From: Actinomycetes bacterium
GTDB taxonomy: Bacteria; Actinomycetota; Actinomycetes; Nanopelagicales; Nanopelagicaceae
Reading direction: 5' to 3'
Length of the DNA: 64,000 nucleotides
Assembly: GCA_025355665.1 (NCBI GenBank)
Contig: JANXZF010000138.1
Span: 1 to 64,000, forward strand
Shown here: one piece after another, positions 41,396 to 51,499 of the stretch
Position numbering within the stretch: the first letter of the stretch is position 1
How the letters are laid out: every line of letters begins with the position of its first letter
Notes under the pieces: generated by a model
Seen by the model: the letters and a program-made list of their open reading frames with translations, nothing else
Databases searched by the model: none
Told to the model about the DNA's origin: nothing
Translations under genes and position numbers: made by a program

Positions 41396-41853
41396 CTTCT
41401 AGGGGTTAATGCCTCTACTAGACCTTTAGCCTTTTTCGAACTGACCAACCAATACGGCGTCGGATCTCGATCATCCGTGACCTCGATTTTCACTCCGCGG
41501 GGTTGCCAGAAGCGAAGTGCCAGATACGCGGCTGGATCGGCATCGCGCCCTCTGGTCAATCGCATTCGCTCAACGTCTAAAGCCGTAGCCTGGCCAAGGT
41601 ATGCGCGTTGAATATGCGCTCGTCCAACCCTCAGATCTTTCTGGGTTATTTCAATCCGAAGGAGCATCGCGTTATTGATGACCGGCAATGCAATCAACGA
41701 AAGTATCAAGGTAATAAGGCCTGCAGGATTGTCCAAGGCCGCCCACATTGATAAAGCCACAGATCCAAGTAGGAAGAATATGAATGCGAGAAGCCAGAGC
41801 GGGGGCCTGACCGTCTCTGAAAAGATGATTTTCTCGTCGCTCCCAGCGTCCAT
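41392..41853 (-). CDS. DUF3093-like membrane protein
   Basis: Two TM segments then LRIEITQKDLRVGRAHIQRAYLGQATAL; neighbours DUF4193 and dut. Confidence 0.8.
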   Translation of the reverse strand: MDAGSDEKIIFSETVRPPLWLLAFIFFLLGSVALSMWAALDNPAGLITLILSLIALPVINNAMLLRIEITQKDLRVGRAHIQRAYLGQATALDVERMRLTRGRDADPAAYLALRFWQPRGVKIEVTDDRDPTPYWLVSSKKAKGLVEALTPRS

Positions 41854-41892
41854 GGGCCTGACGCTATCGGATTTTCAAGTAACCTTGAGCGT

Positions 41893-42477
41893 ATGAGCAG
41901 GATTGCAAGCACTACTCCACCTGAAGGCGCCATAATCCCGGCTCGACATCCAAAGGCTCCGGCGATCGGCTCAAAGATCCCCTCACACTTTGGTCATTGC
42001 TTCGGTTGCGGGGAATTGCACCCGACCGGACTCCACTTGATTGCCCATGCTGGGCAGGCTGCCAACCTCACGGCCGAGTTCACTGTCACTGAAAATCATC
42101 AGGGCGCACCAGGGCTTGCCCACGGTGGATTGCTTTCATTGGCTTTTGACGAGGCTCTTGGAAAACTCATGTGGTTACTTCGATCACCAGCAGTGACGGC
42201 AAGACTCGAAACTGACTTTCTCCTCCCGGTACCCATCGGCACGACCCTTCACATAACAGCGGAAATCACCGGGCAGGTCAACCGCAAGGTCTACTGCAGT
42301 GCGGTAGGTCGGATCAATGCTCCCGATGGGCCGATGGCCGTCAAAGCGTCAGCTCTTTACGTCATCGTGACCATGAATCACTTCATAAATAATGCGCCCA
42401 AAGAGTATTTGGATTACGTCTCCAAGCATCCAGAAATACTCGCCTTTGCAGATCCCGACTTCGAAATAAATCCTTAA
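41893..42477 (+). CDS. PaaI/hotdog-fold thioesterase
   Basis: CFGCGELHPTGLHL...HQGAPGLAHGGLLSLAFDEALG. Confidence 0.88.
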   Translation: MSRIASTTPPEGAIIPARHPKAPAIGSKIPSHFGHCFGCGELHPTGLHLIAHAGQAANLTAEFTVTENHQGAPGLAHGGLLSLAFDEALGKLMWLLRSPAVTARLETDFLLPVPIGTTLHITAEITGQVNRKVYCSAVGRINAPDGPMAVKASALYVIVTMNHFINNAPKEYLDYVSKHPEILAFADPDFEINP

Positions 42478-42914
42478 TGGTCGACGTGTTGATCAAGCGT
42501 TTGGATGAGGGTGTTCCACTTCCAACTTACGCAAAAGGCGGCGATGCGGGGGCAGATCTTGTAGCGCGCATTGATGTCAGTCTTGCTCCGGGGGAGCGCA
42601 CATTGATCCCCACCGGAATCGCGATTGCACTTCCTGATGGTTATGCAGCGTTTGTTCACCCTCGTTCGGGGCTTGCTATCAAACACGGAGTGTCAATGGT
42701 CAATGCGCCAGGAACGGTAGATGCTGGGTATAGAGGAGAACTCCAAGTAATTTTGATTAACCATGATCCAAGCCAGACCGTTCATTTTTCGCGTGGAGAT
42801 CGAATTGCACAGTTGGTCATTCAGAAAGTGGAGCATGCCAACTTTGTTGAAGTCTCCGAACTACCGGGTTCGGGGCGGGGCACCAATGGATTTGGATCGA
42901 CAGGGAGAGCATGA
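42477..42914 (+). CDS. dut: dUTP diphosphatase
   Basis: GDAGADLVA, HPRSGLAIKHGVSMVNAPGTVDAGYRGE, GSGRGTNGFGSTG. Confidence 0.97.
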   Translation: MVDVLIKRLDEGVPLPTYAKGGDAGADLVARIDVSLAPGERTLIPTGIAIALPDGYAAFVHPRSGLAIKHGVSMVNAPGTVDAGYRGELQVILINHDPSQTVHFSRGDRIAQLVIQKVEHANFVEVSELPGSGRGTNGFGSTGRA

Positions 42915-43537
42915 TGGAAAGCGATAAGACCACCATAATCAACGCGCTTGGAGGCACGCGTGGATTGCTGGATTCTGGCCTTCCGTCGCTCATCTTTTTG
43001 ATCGCGTACAACATTGGTCATGGACTTAAAGATGCCGCTATTGCCGCAATTATCGCATCGGCCGTCTTAACGCTTATTCGTCTAATCCGACGTGACACAC
43101 TTCAACATGTTGTATCTGGCTTTGTTGGCGTTGCTTTCTGCTCTCTCTTGGCTCGTAAGACTGGCCATGCGGTGGATTTCTATTTGCCAGGTTTGATCAT
43201 CAATGTTGTTTATGGTGCCGTCTATGCCACATTTAACATCATCGGATTGCCTATTCTCGGCCTTCTGTTAGGCCCCATCCTCGGCGAAAATCTTGCTTGG
43301 AGAAAGGTCCCCGAACGAAAGCGCGCATATATTCGCGCTGGCTGGTTGTGGGTTGCGATGTTTGTTTCTCGATTGATAGTTCAATATCCGTTGTACCGAA
43401 GCGGCAACTTAAATGCATTGGGAACTGCGCGACTTGTAATGGGCTATCCGTTATTCCTTCTTGCCGCGTGGGGCTCTTGGGTCGTCTTGCGTGCTGTGCC
43501 TAGCGTCAAGCCGGAAGTAAAGACAGAAGAAGTTTGA
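42911..43537 (+). CDS. DUF3159 family membrane protein
   Basis: LGGTRGLLDSGLPSLIFLIAYNIGHGLKDAAIAAI; multi-TM, downstream of dut. Confidence 0.85.
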   Translation: MMESDKTTIINALGGTRGLLDSGLPSLIFLIAYNIGHGLKDAAIAAIIASAVLTLIRLIRRDTLQHVVSGFVGVAFCSLLARKTGHAVDFYLPGLIINVVYGAVYATFNIIGLPILGLLLGPILGENLAWRKVPERKRAYIRAGWLWVAMFVSRLIVQYPLYRSGNLNALGTARLVMGYPLFLLAAWGSWVVLRAVPSVKPEVKTEEV

Positions 43538-44283
43538 AGTTTCCGCCACAGCATGGTGCGTGGGCATTCCTTATCGTCCCCGCTGCGATGGTCGCATTTC
43601 TTGGCGCGGGAAATCTTGTAGGTCTGATCTTCTTTCTTACATGGGTGAGCGGATATCCAGTTTCTTATTTCATCGGGCGCGCGATCGTGGCCAGAGTCAG
43701 ACGGGGATCTTGGACGGCCAAAGCGAAGGGCGAATTGCGCTGGGCGCTTCCTTGGGTGGCGTTCTGCGTTGTCGGGGGATCGATACTCGTAGCATCTCGA
43801 CCGTGGTTGCTCCTCTACGGGATCGTGCTTGTTGGACTCTGGTCGATAAGCGTCTATTTATCTTGGGCTGGACGCGAGAGAGGGATTACTAACGATTTAT
43901 TGCTTATAGGGCTCGCTTCCATCGAACCTATTTTGATGTTCCAAGTTGTGAAAAATCATGCGACTATTTCGGGGATTCCGCATTCGATCTGGATGGCAGC
44001 GTTTCTCAGTTTGCTCTTTTTCTCGGGATCTGTCTTGCACGTGAAATCACTCATCCGCGAGGTTAAAAATCGTAAGTGGCATTATGCGAGTCTAATATTT
44101 CATGTTTTTGCTTTTATGATAATTTTGATATTTCTGAACCCTTGGTATCTCTCGATCGCCTTTATGCTGGCTTTGTTGCGAGCCATTCTTCTAAAGCCGG
44201 GTCATCGACCCGGAGTACTAGGAGCTGTAGAGGCTATGGTGGCCACATTCCTCATCTCTTGCGTGGTGTATGCGTTCGGATAA
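43534..44283 (+). CDS. YwiC-like membrane protein
   Basis: N-terminal PQHGAWAFLIVPAAM; multi-TM. Confidence 0.8.
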   Translation: MKFPPQHGAWAFLIVPAAMVAFLGAGNLVGLIFFLTWVSGYPVSYFIGRAIVARVRRGSWTAKAKGELRWALPWVAFCVVGGSILVASRPWLLLYGIVLVGLWSISVYLSWAGRERGITNDLLLIGLASIEPILMFQVVKNHATISGIPHSIWMAAFLSLLFFSGSVLHVKSLIREVKNRKWHYASLIFHVFAFMIILIFLNPWYLSIAFMLALLRAILLKPGHRPGVLGAVEAMVATFLISCVVYAFG

Positions 44284-44293
44284 TAAAAAGGGA

Positions 44294-44956
44294 TCAAGCA
44301 GTTTGAATGAAACATGCTTTCAACTGCTCTTCGGCAGTAGCAGATGCAACGAAAAGTAGCTCGTCTCCTGGGCTGAATACATCATGACTTTTCGCCGAAA
44401 TTACACGGCCGTCTCTGACAATTGCAGCAAGAGTTGAGTTTTCTGGAAGGGGAACTTCTTCAACAGTTTTGCCGATGCATGTTGAATCATCCGGCAACGT
44501 CAGCTCGACAAGATTTGCCTGACCTCGCTTGAAGGAGAAGAGTCTTACGACATCGCCCACACTGACGGCTTCTTCAACAAGTGCTGAAATGATTCGTGGC
44601 GTTGATACTGCAACATCTACACCCCATGAAGCATCGAAGAGCCATTCATTCTTTGGATGATTAACGCGAGCCACGACGCGGGGAACACCGTATTCGGTCT
44701 TTCCAAGGAGAGATGCCACGAGGTTGACCTTGTCGTCTCCAGTTGCCGCGATGAGGACTTGGCATGTATTTAATTTGGCGTTATCTAAAGAGGTGACTTC
44801 GCATGCATCAGCGAGCAACCACTCAGCGTCGGGGACACTTTCCAATTTCAAGGCCTTTGGATCGCGGTCAATGAGCAATACCTGGTGGCCGTTATCCAGC
44901 AACTCTCGGGCGATGGCGCGACCGACATTACCGGCGCCAGCAATAGCTACTCTCAT
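44294..44956 (-). CDS. TrkA-family potassium uptake regulatory protein (RCK/TrkA-N + TrkA-C)
   Basis: MRVAIAGAGNVGRAIARELLDNGHQVLLIDRD. Confidence 0.94.
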   Translation of the reverse strand: MRVAIAGAGNVGRAIARELLDNGHQVLLIDRDPKALKLESVPDAEWLLADACEVTSLDNAKLNTCQVLIAATGDDKVNLVASLLGKTEYGVPRVVARVNHPKNEWLFDASWGVDVAVSTPRIISALVEEAVSVGDVVRLFSFKRGQANLVELTLPDDSTCIGKTVEEVPLPENSTLAAIVRDGRVISAKSHDVFSPGDELLFVASATAEEQLKACFIQTA

Positions 44957-45618
44957 GAAGCGTCCTCAGGTGAATGTGCCAACGCATTTTCGACGACGGC
45001 AATATCTTGCTCACGGACCATTACATGAACCAGATCGCCATCTTGCAAGACGGTGTGAGCGTCCGGGATGAGTCCTTCGCCAAGGCGTGTAATAAATGCA
45101 ACTCGCGCAGGGGTTACATTCTCAATTCGGGTAACGGGGCTTCCGTACCAAGTTGTATCTATGTGCATTTCGCACAGTTGAATTGCACCGCTTGCGTCTC
45201 GCCATTCAGAGCGCGATCCCTCGGGGAGTAAGCGACGCAAGATCTGATCCGAAGTCCAGAGGACAGTTGCCACGGTTGGGATGCCCAAGCGCTGGTAAAT
45301 CTCAGCTCGACCTGGATCGTAGATTCGCGCAACCACATTCTTAACGCCATAGGTTTCGCGGGCAACGCGCGCGGCCAAAATATTGGAGTTGTCGCCGTTA
45401 CTGACGGCTGCGAATGCTTCTGCTTTTTCGATTCCGGCCTCAATGAGTGTGTCTCGATCAAAGCCGACCCCTGCGACGGTGTGGCCGTTGAAGTTTGCTC
45501 CTAGCCGGCGAAATGCCTCGCGGGATTGATCGATGATGGCTACTGAATGGCCAGCCGCCTCAAGTTCATTCGCGAGCGAAGAACCGACGCGCCCGCATCC
45601 CATGATTACGACGTGCAC
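44953..45618 (-). CDS. TrkA-family potassium uptake regulatory protein
   Basis: MHVVIMGCGRVGSSLANELEAAGHSVAIIDQ; overlaps the next trkA by 4 nt. Confidence 0.94.
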   Translation of the reverse strand: MHVVIMGCGRVGSSLANELEAAGHSVAIIDQSREAFRRLGANFNGHTVAGVGFDRDTLIEAGIEKAEAFAAVSNGDNSNILAARVARETYGVKNVVARIYDPGRAEIYQRLGIPTVATVLWTSDQILRRLLPEGSRSEWRDASGAIQLCEMHIDTTWYGSPVTRIENVTPARVAFITRLGEGLIPDAHTVLQDGDLVHVMVREQDIAVVENALAHSPEDAS

Positions 45619-45659
45619 GGGGAAAACCTACACCCCAGATGCGCATAGGCTTACTACTT

Positions 45660-46868
45660 ATGGAGGGACAAAACACGAAATCCTTTGAACTCGGGCAACG
45701 TCTCTCGGTTTCTATTGAAAAAGTGGCCCACGGAGGCCATTTTATTGCTCGATTAAATGGTCAGGTCATATTTGTTCGGCACGGCATTCCCGGAGAACTC
45801 GTCGAAATCGAAATTACGGGTGCTGCCTCTGGTTTCTATCGTGCCGATGTTGCAAAAGTGATACAACCATCCCCGGATCGAGTAGAACCACCATGTAGGT
45901 ACTCGCATCCTGGAGGTTGCGGAGGTTGCGATTTCCAGCACATCAGCGAAGAGCGCCAACGTGCATTAAAGGCCGAGGTAATAGTTGAACAGTTCGCGCG
46001 AATTGCGAAACTGGAAGTCGCAGTTAGCGTCGAAGGCGTTGGTGAGGGCCTCCACTGGAGAACGAGAGTTTCAAGTGCAACCGATGATCAAGGGCGAATA
46101 GGTTTTTATGCATCTCGTAGCCACAACGTAGTTCCGGTGGAGGATTGCTTAATTGCCTGCACGGGTGTCGATTACCCAGAGTTGGCAAAGAAGCGTTGGC
46201 CTCCTAAATCCCGAGTTGAGATTTCCGTGAATTCCAGTAACGAAAGATCTATCGCCATCGCCCCGGCAATCCGGGGGAGTAAGGCAAGACTTACTCAAGG
46301 CCCTGCAGCTCTCAAGGAAAATATCTTCGGAGTTGAATTGCAAGTTGGGCACATGAGTTTTTGGCAGAGTCATGAATTGGCTCCGGAAATACTTTCAGAA
46401 CAGGTGAGAGAAAACGTGAAGCCAGGAGATTTCGTTCTTGATCTCTACGGTGGAGTGGGCCTATTCACCGCAGCACTACTTGATCTTGTCGGGGAGAACG
46501 GTCAGGTAGATCTCATCGAATCGAGTCCGTCGGCTATCTCGGATGCTCGACGGAACTTTGCTGACAGGCCAAATGTCGTGATACACGCGGGTGACGTCAA
46601 CCACGGGTTGGACAAGATCACGCGTGCAGACCTCGTTGTGCTCGATCCGCCGCGCGAAGGTGCCGGCAAGGACGTTTTGGCAAAAATCTGCAGGCTCAAT
46701 CCACGCTCTGTTGTTTACGTGGCCTGCGACCCCGCTGCGCTGGCAAGGGATTGCCGCTATCTTGAAGATATGGGTTGGCAGATGCGAAGCCTTCGGGCCT
46801 TTGATCTCTTTCCTATGACCCACCATGTTGAATGTGTCGCGGTCTTTGAACCTTTCCAAAACAGATGA
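45660..46868 (+). CDS. TRAM-domain class I SAM-dependent RNA methyltransferase (TrmA/RumA-like)
   Basis: Cys cluster CRYSHPGGCGGCDFQH, DLYGGVGLFTAAL, VVLDPPREGAG, VYVACDPAALARD. ORF track start 45639; ATG 45660 also possible. Confidence 0.92.
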   Translation: MEGQNTKSFELGQRLSVSIEKVAHGGHFIARLNGQVIFVRHGIPGELVEIEITGAASGFYRADVAKVIQPSPDRVEPPCRYSHPGGCGGCDFQHISEERQRALKAEVIVEQFARIAKLEVAVSVEGVGEGLHWRTRVSSATDDQGRIGFYASRSHNVVPVEDCLIACTGVDYPELAKKRWPPKSRVEISVNSSNERSIAIAPAIRGSKARLTQGPAALKENIFGVELQVGHMSFWQSHELAPEILSEQVRENVKPGDFVLDLYGGVGLFTAALLDLVGENGQVDLIESSPSAISDARRNFADRPNVVIHAGDVNHGLDKITRADLVVLDPPREGAGKDVLAKICRLNPRSVVYVACDPAALARDCRYLEDMGWQMRSLRAFDLFPMTHHVECVAVFEPFQNR

Positions 46869-46874
46869 AATGAG

Positions 46875-46894
46875 GTATCTTGATATCAAGATAC
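46875..46894. promoter_or_regulatory. 20-bp perfect palindrome upstream of aconitase, putative operator
   Basis: GTATCTTGATATCAAGATAC, 16 nt before ATG at 46911. Confidence 0.85.
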
Positions 46895-46910
46895 TTTTAG
46901 CGAGGTGGAT

Positions 46911-49565
46911 ATGAGCGTTAATTCCTTCAATTCAAAGAGTCAGATAAGCCTTTCGGGCAAGGACTATGAATTCTTCGACATTTCGCACATCGACGGTGCC
47001 AGTGACCTGCCATTCAGTTTGAAAATTCTTCTGGAGAATCTCCTGCGGACAGAGGACGGTGCCAACATCACCGCTGCGCAGATTAAGGCGCTTGCAACAT
47101 GGGATCCATCATCGCAACCTGATACTGAAATCCAATTCACGCCAGCACGCGTCGTCATGCAGGACTTCACCGGAGTTCCTTGCATTGTCGACCTTGCCAC
47201 GATGCGCGAAGCAATTGTCGAACTCGGCGGCGATCCCGCCAAGGTCAATCCATTGGCTCCGGCCGAATTGGTAATCGATCACTCAGTTATTGCGGACGTA
47301 TTTGGTACCAAAGACTCTTTTGAGCAGAACACCGACATTGAATATCAGCGCAACATGGAGCGTTACCGGTTTCTTCGTTGGGGCCAAGGTGCCTTCGATG
47401 AATTCAAAGTTGTGCCACCAGGAACCGGAATTGTCCACCAGGTAAATATCGAATTTCTGGCCCGCGTTGTTATGACGCGAATAGTAAATGGAGTGCTGCA
47501 GGCTTATCCAGACACAGTAGTTGGCACCGATTCACACACCACGATGGTTAACGGACTTGGCGTACTCGGATGGGGAGTCGGAGGTATTGAAGCCGAAGCT
47601 GCTCTGCTTGGCCAACCAGTTTCCATGCTTATTCCACGAGTCGTCGGTTTCAAGCTCAATGGGCAATTGCCGCTCGGAACTACAGCGACCGACCTCGCAT
47701 TGACGATCACCGAAATGTTGCGCAAGCACGGTGTTGTCGGAAAGTTCGTGGAATTCTATGGGCCTGGTGTTGTATCCGTACCGATGGCTAACCGTGCCAC
47801 GATCGGCAACATGAGCCCTGAATACGGCTCAACATGTGCGATCTTCCCGATTGATGACGAGACGCTTCGGTACCTGAAACTCACTGGGCGCACAGATGAG
47901 CAAATTGCGCTGGTCGAAGCGTATGCAAAAAAGCAAGGGCTATGGCACAACCCATCGCTCTCACCTCGATTCTCCGAGCACATTGAGCTCGACCTTTCGA
48001 CAGTGGTTTCATCAATTGCCGGCCCGAAGCGCCCACAGGATCGCATTTCGCTGACGAATTCCAAGCAGGCGTTAGAAAAGATTCTGCCAACCTATCTATC
48101 TGATAAATCGAGCAAGTCTCCAATAAACATCCACGTTGATCAGACACCAACGACTATCAAGAACGGCGACGTCGTTATTGCCTCGATTACATCCTGTACG
48201 AATACCTCAAACCCATCTGTAATGATTGGTGCAGCTCTGCTGGCAAAAAAGGCTGTCGAGATGGGCCTTAAATCCAAACCTTGGGTTAAAACGACACTGG
48301 CTCCTGGATCAAAGGTCGTAACTGATTATTACGATCGAGCCGGACTTACTCCCTATATGGAGAAGCTCGGGTTCAACCTCGTTGGATATGGATGCGTCAC
48401 GTGTATCGGCAATTCAGGACCGCTTCCTGTCGAGGTGAGCAAGGCCGTGAACGAATATGATCTTGCCGTAACTGCGGTTCTATCAGGGAACAGGAACTTT
48501 GAGGGACGTATCAGCCCCGATGTAAAGATGAACTATCTGGCATCTCCGCCGTTGGTCGTTGCCTACGCGATCGCCGGAACGATGGACCATGATTTTGAGA
48601 AGGATTCTTTGGGCAAGGATCTTGAAGGCAAAGATGTCTTTCTCAGAGACATCTGGCCAAGCGAGGACGAGATCGCAACTGTCATCAGCTCTTCAATTAC
48701 GTCGACGATGTTCACGAAGGATTACGCCAGCGTCTTTGATGGCGACCATCGCTGGAAGTCACTCTCGACTCCGACTGGAAATACGTTCGAGTGGGATCTG
48801 AAATCAACCTACGTTCGCAAGCCTCCGTACTTCGATGGTATGCCAGCCCAGCCAACGCCGGTCACTGATATCAACGGCGCGCGCGTGCTTGCAATTCTTG
48901 GCGACTCTGTAACAACTGATCACATTTCTCCAGCGGGAAATATTCGATTGGATTCGCCAGCGGGCAAATACCTGACTGAACACGGCGTCGAGCGGAAGGA
49001 TTTTAACTCTTATGGCTCACGTCGCGGAAATCACGAAGTAATGATCCGTGGAACTTTCGCAAACATCCGTTTGAAGAATTTGCTTCTAGATGGAGTGGAG
49101 GGCGGCTTTACACGTAACTTCCTCGAAGGCGGAGAGCAAACGACGATTTACGATGCTTCAATTGCCTACCAAAATGCCGGAGTACCTTTGGTCATTCTTG
49201 CGGGCAAAGAATACGGTTCGGGTTCTTCGCGAGACTGGGCTGCAAAGGGCACTGCGTTGCTTGGAGTTCGTGCAGTAATTGCTGAGTCGTTCGAGCGCAT
49301 TCACCGCTCCAACCTCATAGGTATGGGAGTTCTCCCACTTCAATTCAATGAAGGGGACACTGCGGCATCTCTAGGAATCTCTGGAGCTGAGACTTTCGCC
49401 ATATCGGGGATCACGGGGCTCAATTCAGGAACTACGCCCGCGCAAGTTAGCGTTACTGCCGATGGCAAGACCTTCACGGCAAAGGTTCGTATCGATACGC
49501 CTGGTGAAGCTGATTACTACAGGCATGGTGGCATCATGCAATACGTGCTGCGCTCTCTCATCTAA
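46911..49565 (+). CDS. acnA: Aconitate hydratase
   Basis: [77 protein letters not shown]. Confidence 0.97.
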   Translation: MSVNSFNSKSQISLSGKDYEFFDISHIDGASDLPFSLKILLENLLRTEDGANITAAQIKALATWDPSSQPDTEIQFTPARVVMQDFTGVPCIVDLATMREAIVELGGDPAKVNPLAPAELVIDHSVIADVFGTKDSFEQNTDIEYQRNMERYRFLRWGQGAFDEFKVVPPGTGIVHQVNIEFLARVVMTRIVNGVLQAYPDTVVGTDSHTTMVNGLGVLGWGVGGIEAEAALLGQPVSMLIPRVVGFKLNGQLPLGTTATDLALTITEMLRKHGVVGKFVEFYGPGVVSVPMANRATIGNMSPEYGSTCAIFPIDDETLRYLKLTGRTDEQIALVEAYAKKQGLWHNPSLSPRFSEHIELDLSTVVSSIAGPKRPQDRISLTNSKQALEKILPTYLSDKSSKSPINIHVDQTPTTIKNGDVVIASITSCTNTSNPSVMIGAALLAKKAVEMGLKSKPWVKTTLAPGSKVVTDYYDRAGLTPYMEKLGFNLVGYGCVTCIGNSGPLPVEVSKAVNEYDLAVTAVLSGNRNFEGRISPDVKMNYLASPPLVVAYAIAGTMDHDFEKDSLGKDLEGKDVFLRDIWPSEDEIATVISSSITSTMFTKDYASVFDGDHRWKSLSTPTGNTFEWDLKSTYVRKPPYFDGMPAQPTPVTDINGARVLAILGDSVTTDHISPAGNIRLDSPAGKYLTEHGVERKDFNSYGSRRGNHEVMIRGTFANIRLKNLLLDGVEGGFTRNFLEGGEQTTIYDASIAYQNAGVPLVILAGKEYGSGSSRDWAAKGTALLGVRAVIAESFERIHRSNLIGMGVLPLQFNEGDTAASLGISGAETFAISGITGLNSGTTPAQVSVTADGKTFTAKVRIDTPGEADYYRHGGIMQYVLRSLI

Positions 49566-49573
49566 CCTAGAAT

Positions 49574-51499
49574 GTGTCGGTGATCGAATCGATTAAGGGG
49601 CCAGGCGACCTTGCGTCGCTCAGCCATGCGCAATTGGATCAACTTGCCGATGAGATACGGAAATTTCTCATCGAAAAAGTTTCCAAGACCGGGGGGCACC
49701 TTGGACCCAACTTGGGAGTTGTTGAGTTAACAATCGCGGTTCATCGCACTTTCGAATCTCCCAAAGATGTGATTCTTTTCGACACAGGACACCAAGCCTA
49801 CGTTCATAAGATTCTTACGGGCCGAGCCGAGGGATTTGATCACCTTCGACAACGTGGTGGGCTTTCGGGTTATCCGAGCCGGAAGGAGAGCGTTCACGAT
49901 GTTATAGAGAATTCTCATGCTTCCACTGCACTTTCATGGGGAGACGGTATTTCTCGGGGCTTCTCATTGACCGGGCAGAACGATCGCTACGTAGTGGTGG
50001 TTGTTGGAGATGGCGCCCTCACTGGCGGAATGTCTTGGGAGGCGCTCAATAACATTGCAACTTCCAAAGATCGCAATTTGATAATAATTGTTAACGACAA
50101 TGCCCGTTCGTATTCCCCGACAATCGGCGGACTTGCGCAGCATCTTTCGACTCTCAGAGTCACCCAAGGTTATGAGCGCTTCTTGGATTGGGGCAAAGAT
50201 ATTTTGCATCGCACCCCTGTTGTTGGGATGCCCATTTACGAGACTCTGCATGGAATGAAGAAGGGCATCAAAGACATAGTCGCACCGCAGGGCATGTTCG
50301 AAGATCTTGGGTTGAAATACATGGGCCCCTTCGATGGTCACGATATTGGCGCGATGGAGAAGGCGCTTTCAATAGCAAAGCATTTTGGTGGACCTGTTCT
50401 TGTGCACGCAATTACTGAAAAGGGGCGCGGCTACAGTCCCGCAATTGCCGACGAAGCCGAAAAGTTTCACGCAGTAGGCATTGTTGATCCAGAGACTGGC
50501 ATCCCGATAACCAACGGCGGAACATCCTGGACAAAGGTCTTCTCCGAGGAACTCGTAGCCGTTGGCAAAGAGCGACTGGACATTGTCGCGATGACAGCTG
50601 CAATGGTCGGCCCGACAGGTTTGGATGAGTTCCAAAAAATGTTCCCTCATCGCACCATTGATGTCGGTATTGCCGAACAGCATGCATTGACGAGTGCCGC
50701 AGGACTTGCATTCACCGGCATGCATCCAGTCGTCGCGATGTACTCCACGTTTTTGAATCGAGCATTCGATCAACTCTTGCTTGATGTCGCCCTTCATAAA
50801 GCAGGGGTCACAATTGTTTTAGATCGTGCCGGGGTCACCGGGGATGATGGGCCCTCGCATCACGGAATTTGGGATCTCGCGCTGACGGGCATCATTCCCA
50901 CTATCCACGTCGCCGCGCCCCGAGACGGTGCGCGACTGAGAGAAACCTTCCGCGAGGCCATCGATATCCACGATGCGCCTTCTGTCGTGCGTTTTCCCAA
51001 GGGAGCCGTTGTCGAAGATATCGAAGCACTAGAGCGCATCGAAGGAATCGACGTTCTCTATCAGGACGAGAACCGCGACGCGCTCCTAGTTAGTGTTGGC
51101 GCCCTTGCCAATCTATCTCTGGATGTTGCCGTTCAAGTTGGTCGAGAGGGGATCGGCATGACTGTTGTTGATCCTCGCTGGGTCAAGCCGCTTTCACCAG
51201 TGTTGATTGCCATGGCGGCAGGATTCAAGAGCGTCGTTGTAATAGAAAATGGAATTCGACACGGAGGAATCGCCAGCACGCTTTCAGAAGGATTTCGGGA
51301 TGTTGGCCTAAATATTCCGATCCATTCGCTGGGTGTTCCGCTTGAATTTATCGAGCACTCGAAGCCGGCCGAGATCCTTCAAGATCTAGGAATCACGGTG
51401 CAGGACATTTCGCGATCAATTGTTGAGTGGCACAGCAGCCTTAAGGAAGGGATGCAACCCCACGAGGGTGAAAGCGTTTTCCGCAGACCGCTTCACTAA
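49574..51499 (+). CDS. dxs: 1-deoxy-D-xylulose-5-phosphate synthase
   Basis: GGHLGPNLGVVELTIAVH, VVGDGALTGGMSWEALNN, DVGIAEQHALTSAAGLA. Confidence 0.96.
   Translation: MSVIESIKGPGDLASLSHAQLDQLADEIRKFLIEKVSKTGGHLGPNLGVVELTIAVHRTFESPKDVILFDTGHQAYVHKILTGRAEGFDHLRQRGGLSGYPSRKESVHDVIENSHASTALSWGDGISRGFSLTGQNDRYVVVVVGDGALTGGMSWEALNNIATSKDRNLIIIVNDNARSYSPTIGGLAQHLSTLRVTQGYERFLDWGKDILHRTPVVGMPIYETLHGMKKGIKDIVAPQGMFEDLGLKYMGPFDGHDIGAMEKALSIAKHFGGPVLVHAITEKGRGYSPAIADEAEKFHAVGIVDPETGIPITNGGTSWTKVFSEELVAVGKERLDIVAMTAAMVGPTGLDEFQKMFPHRTIDVGIAEQHALTSAAGLAFTGMHPVVAMYSTFLNRAFDQLLLDVALHKAGVTIVLDRAGVTGDDGPSHHGIWDLALTGIIPTIHVAAPRDGARLRETFREAIDIHDAPSVVRFPKGAVVEDIEALERIEGIDVLYQDENRDALLVSVGALANLSLDVAVQVGREGIGMTVVDPRWVKPLSPVLIAMAAGFKSVVVIENGIRHGGIASTLSEGFRDVGLNIPIHSLGVPLEFIEHSKPAEILQDLGITVQDISRSIVEWHSSLKEGMQPHEGESVFRRPLH

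Noticed and set aside
42856-42873. CCGAAC-N6-GTTCGG inside dut, resembling a LexA site
   Set aside because: Spacer is 6 instead of 4 nt and it lies inside coding sequence near the conserved GSGRGTNGFGSTG region.
46759-46775. TATCTTGAAGATA inside the TRAM methyltransferase gene, similar to the acn palindrome
   Set aside because: Within coding sequence, shorter and lacking the central GATATC; likely coincidental.
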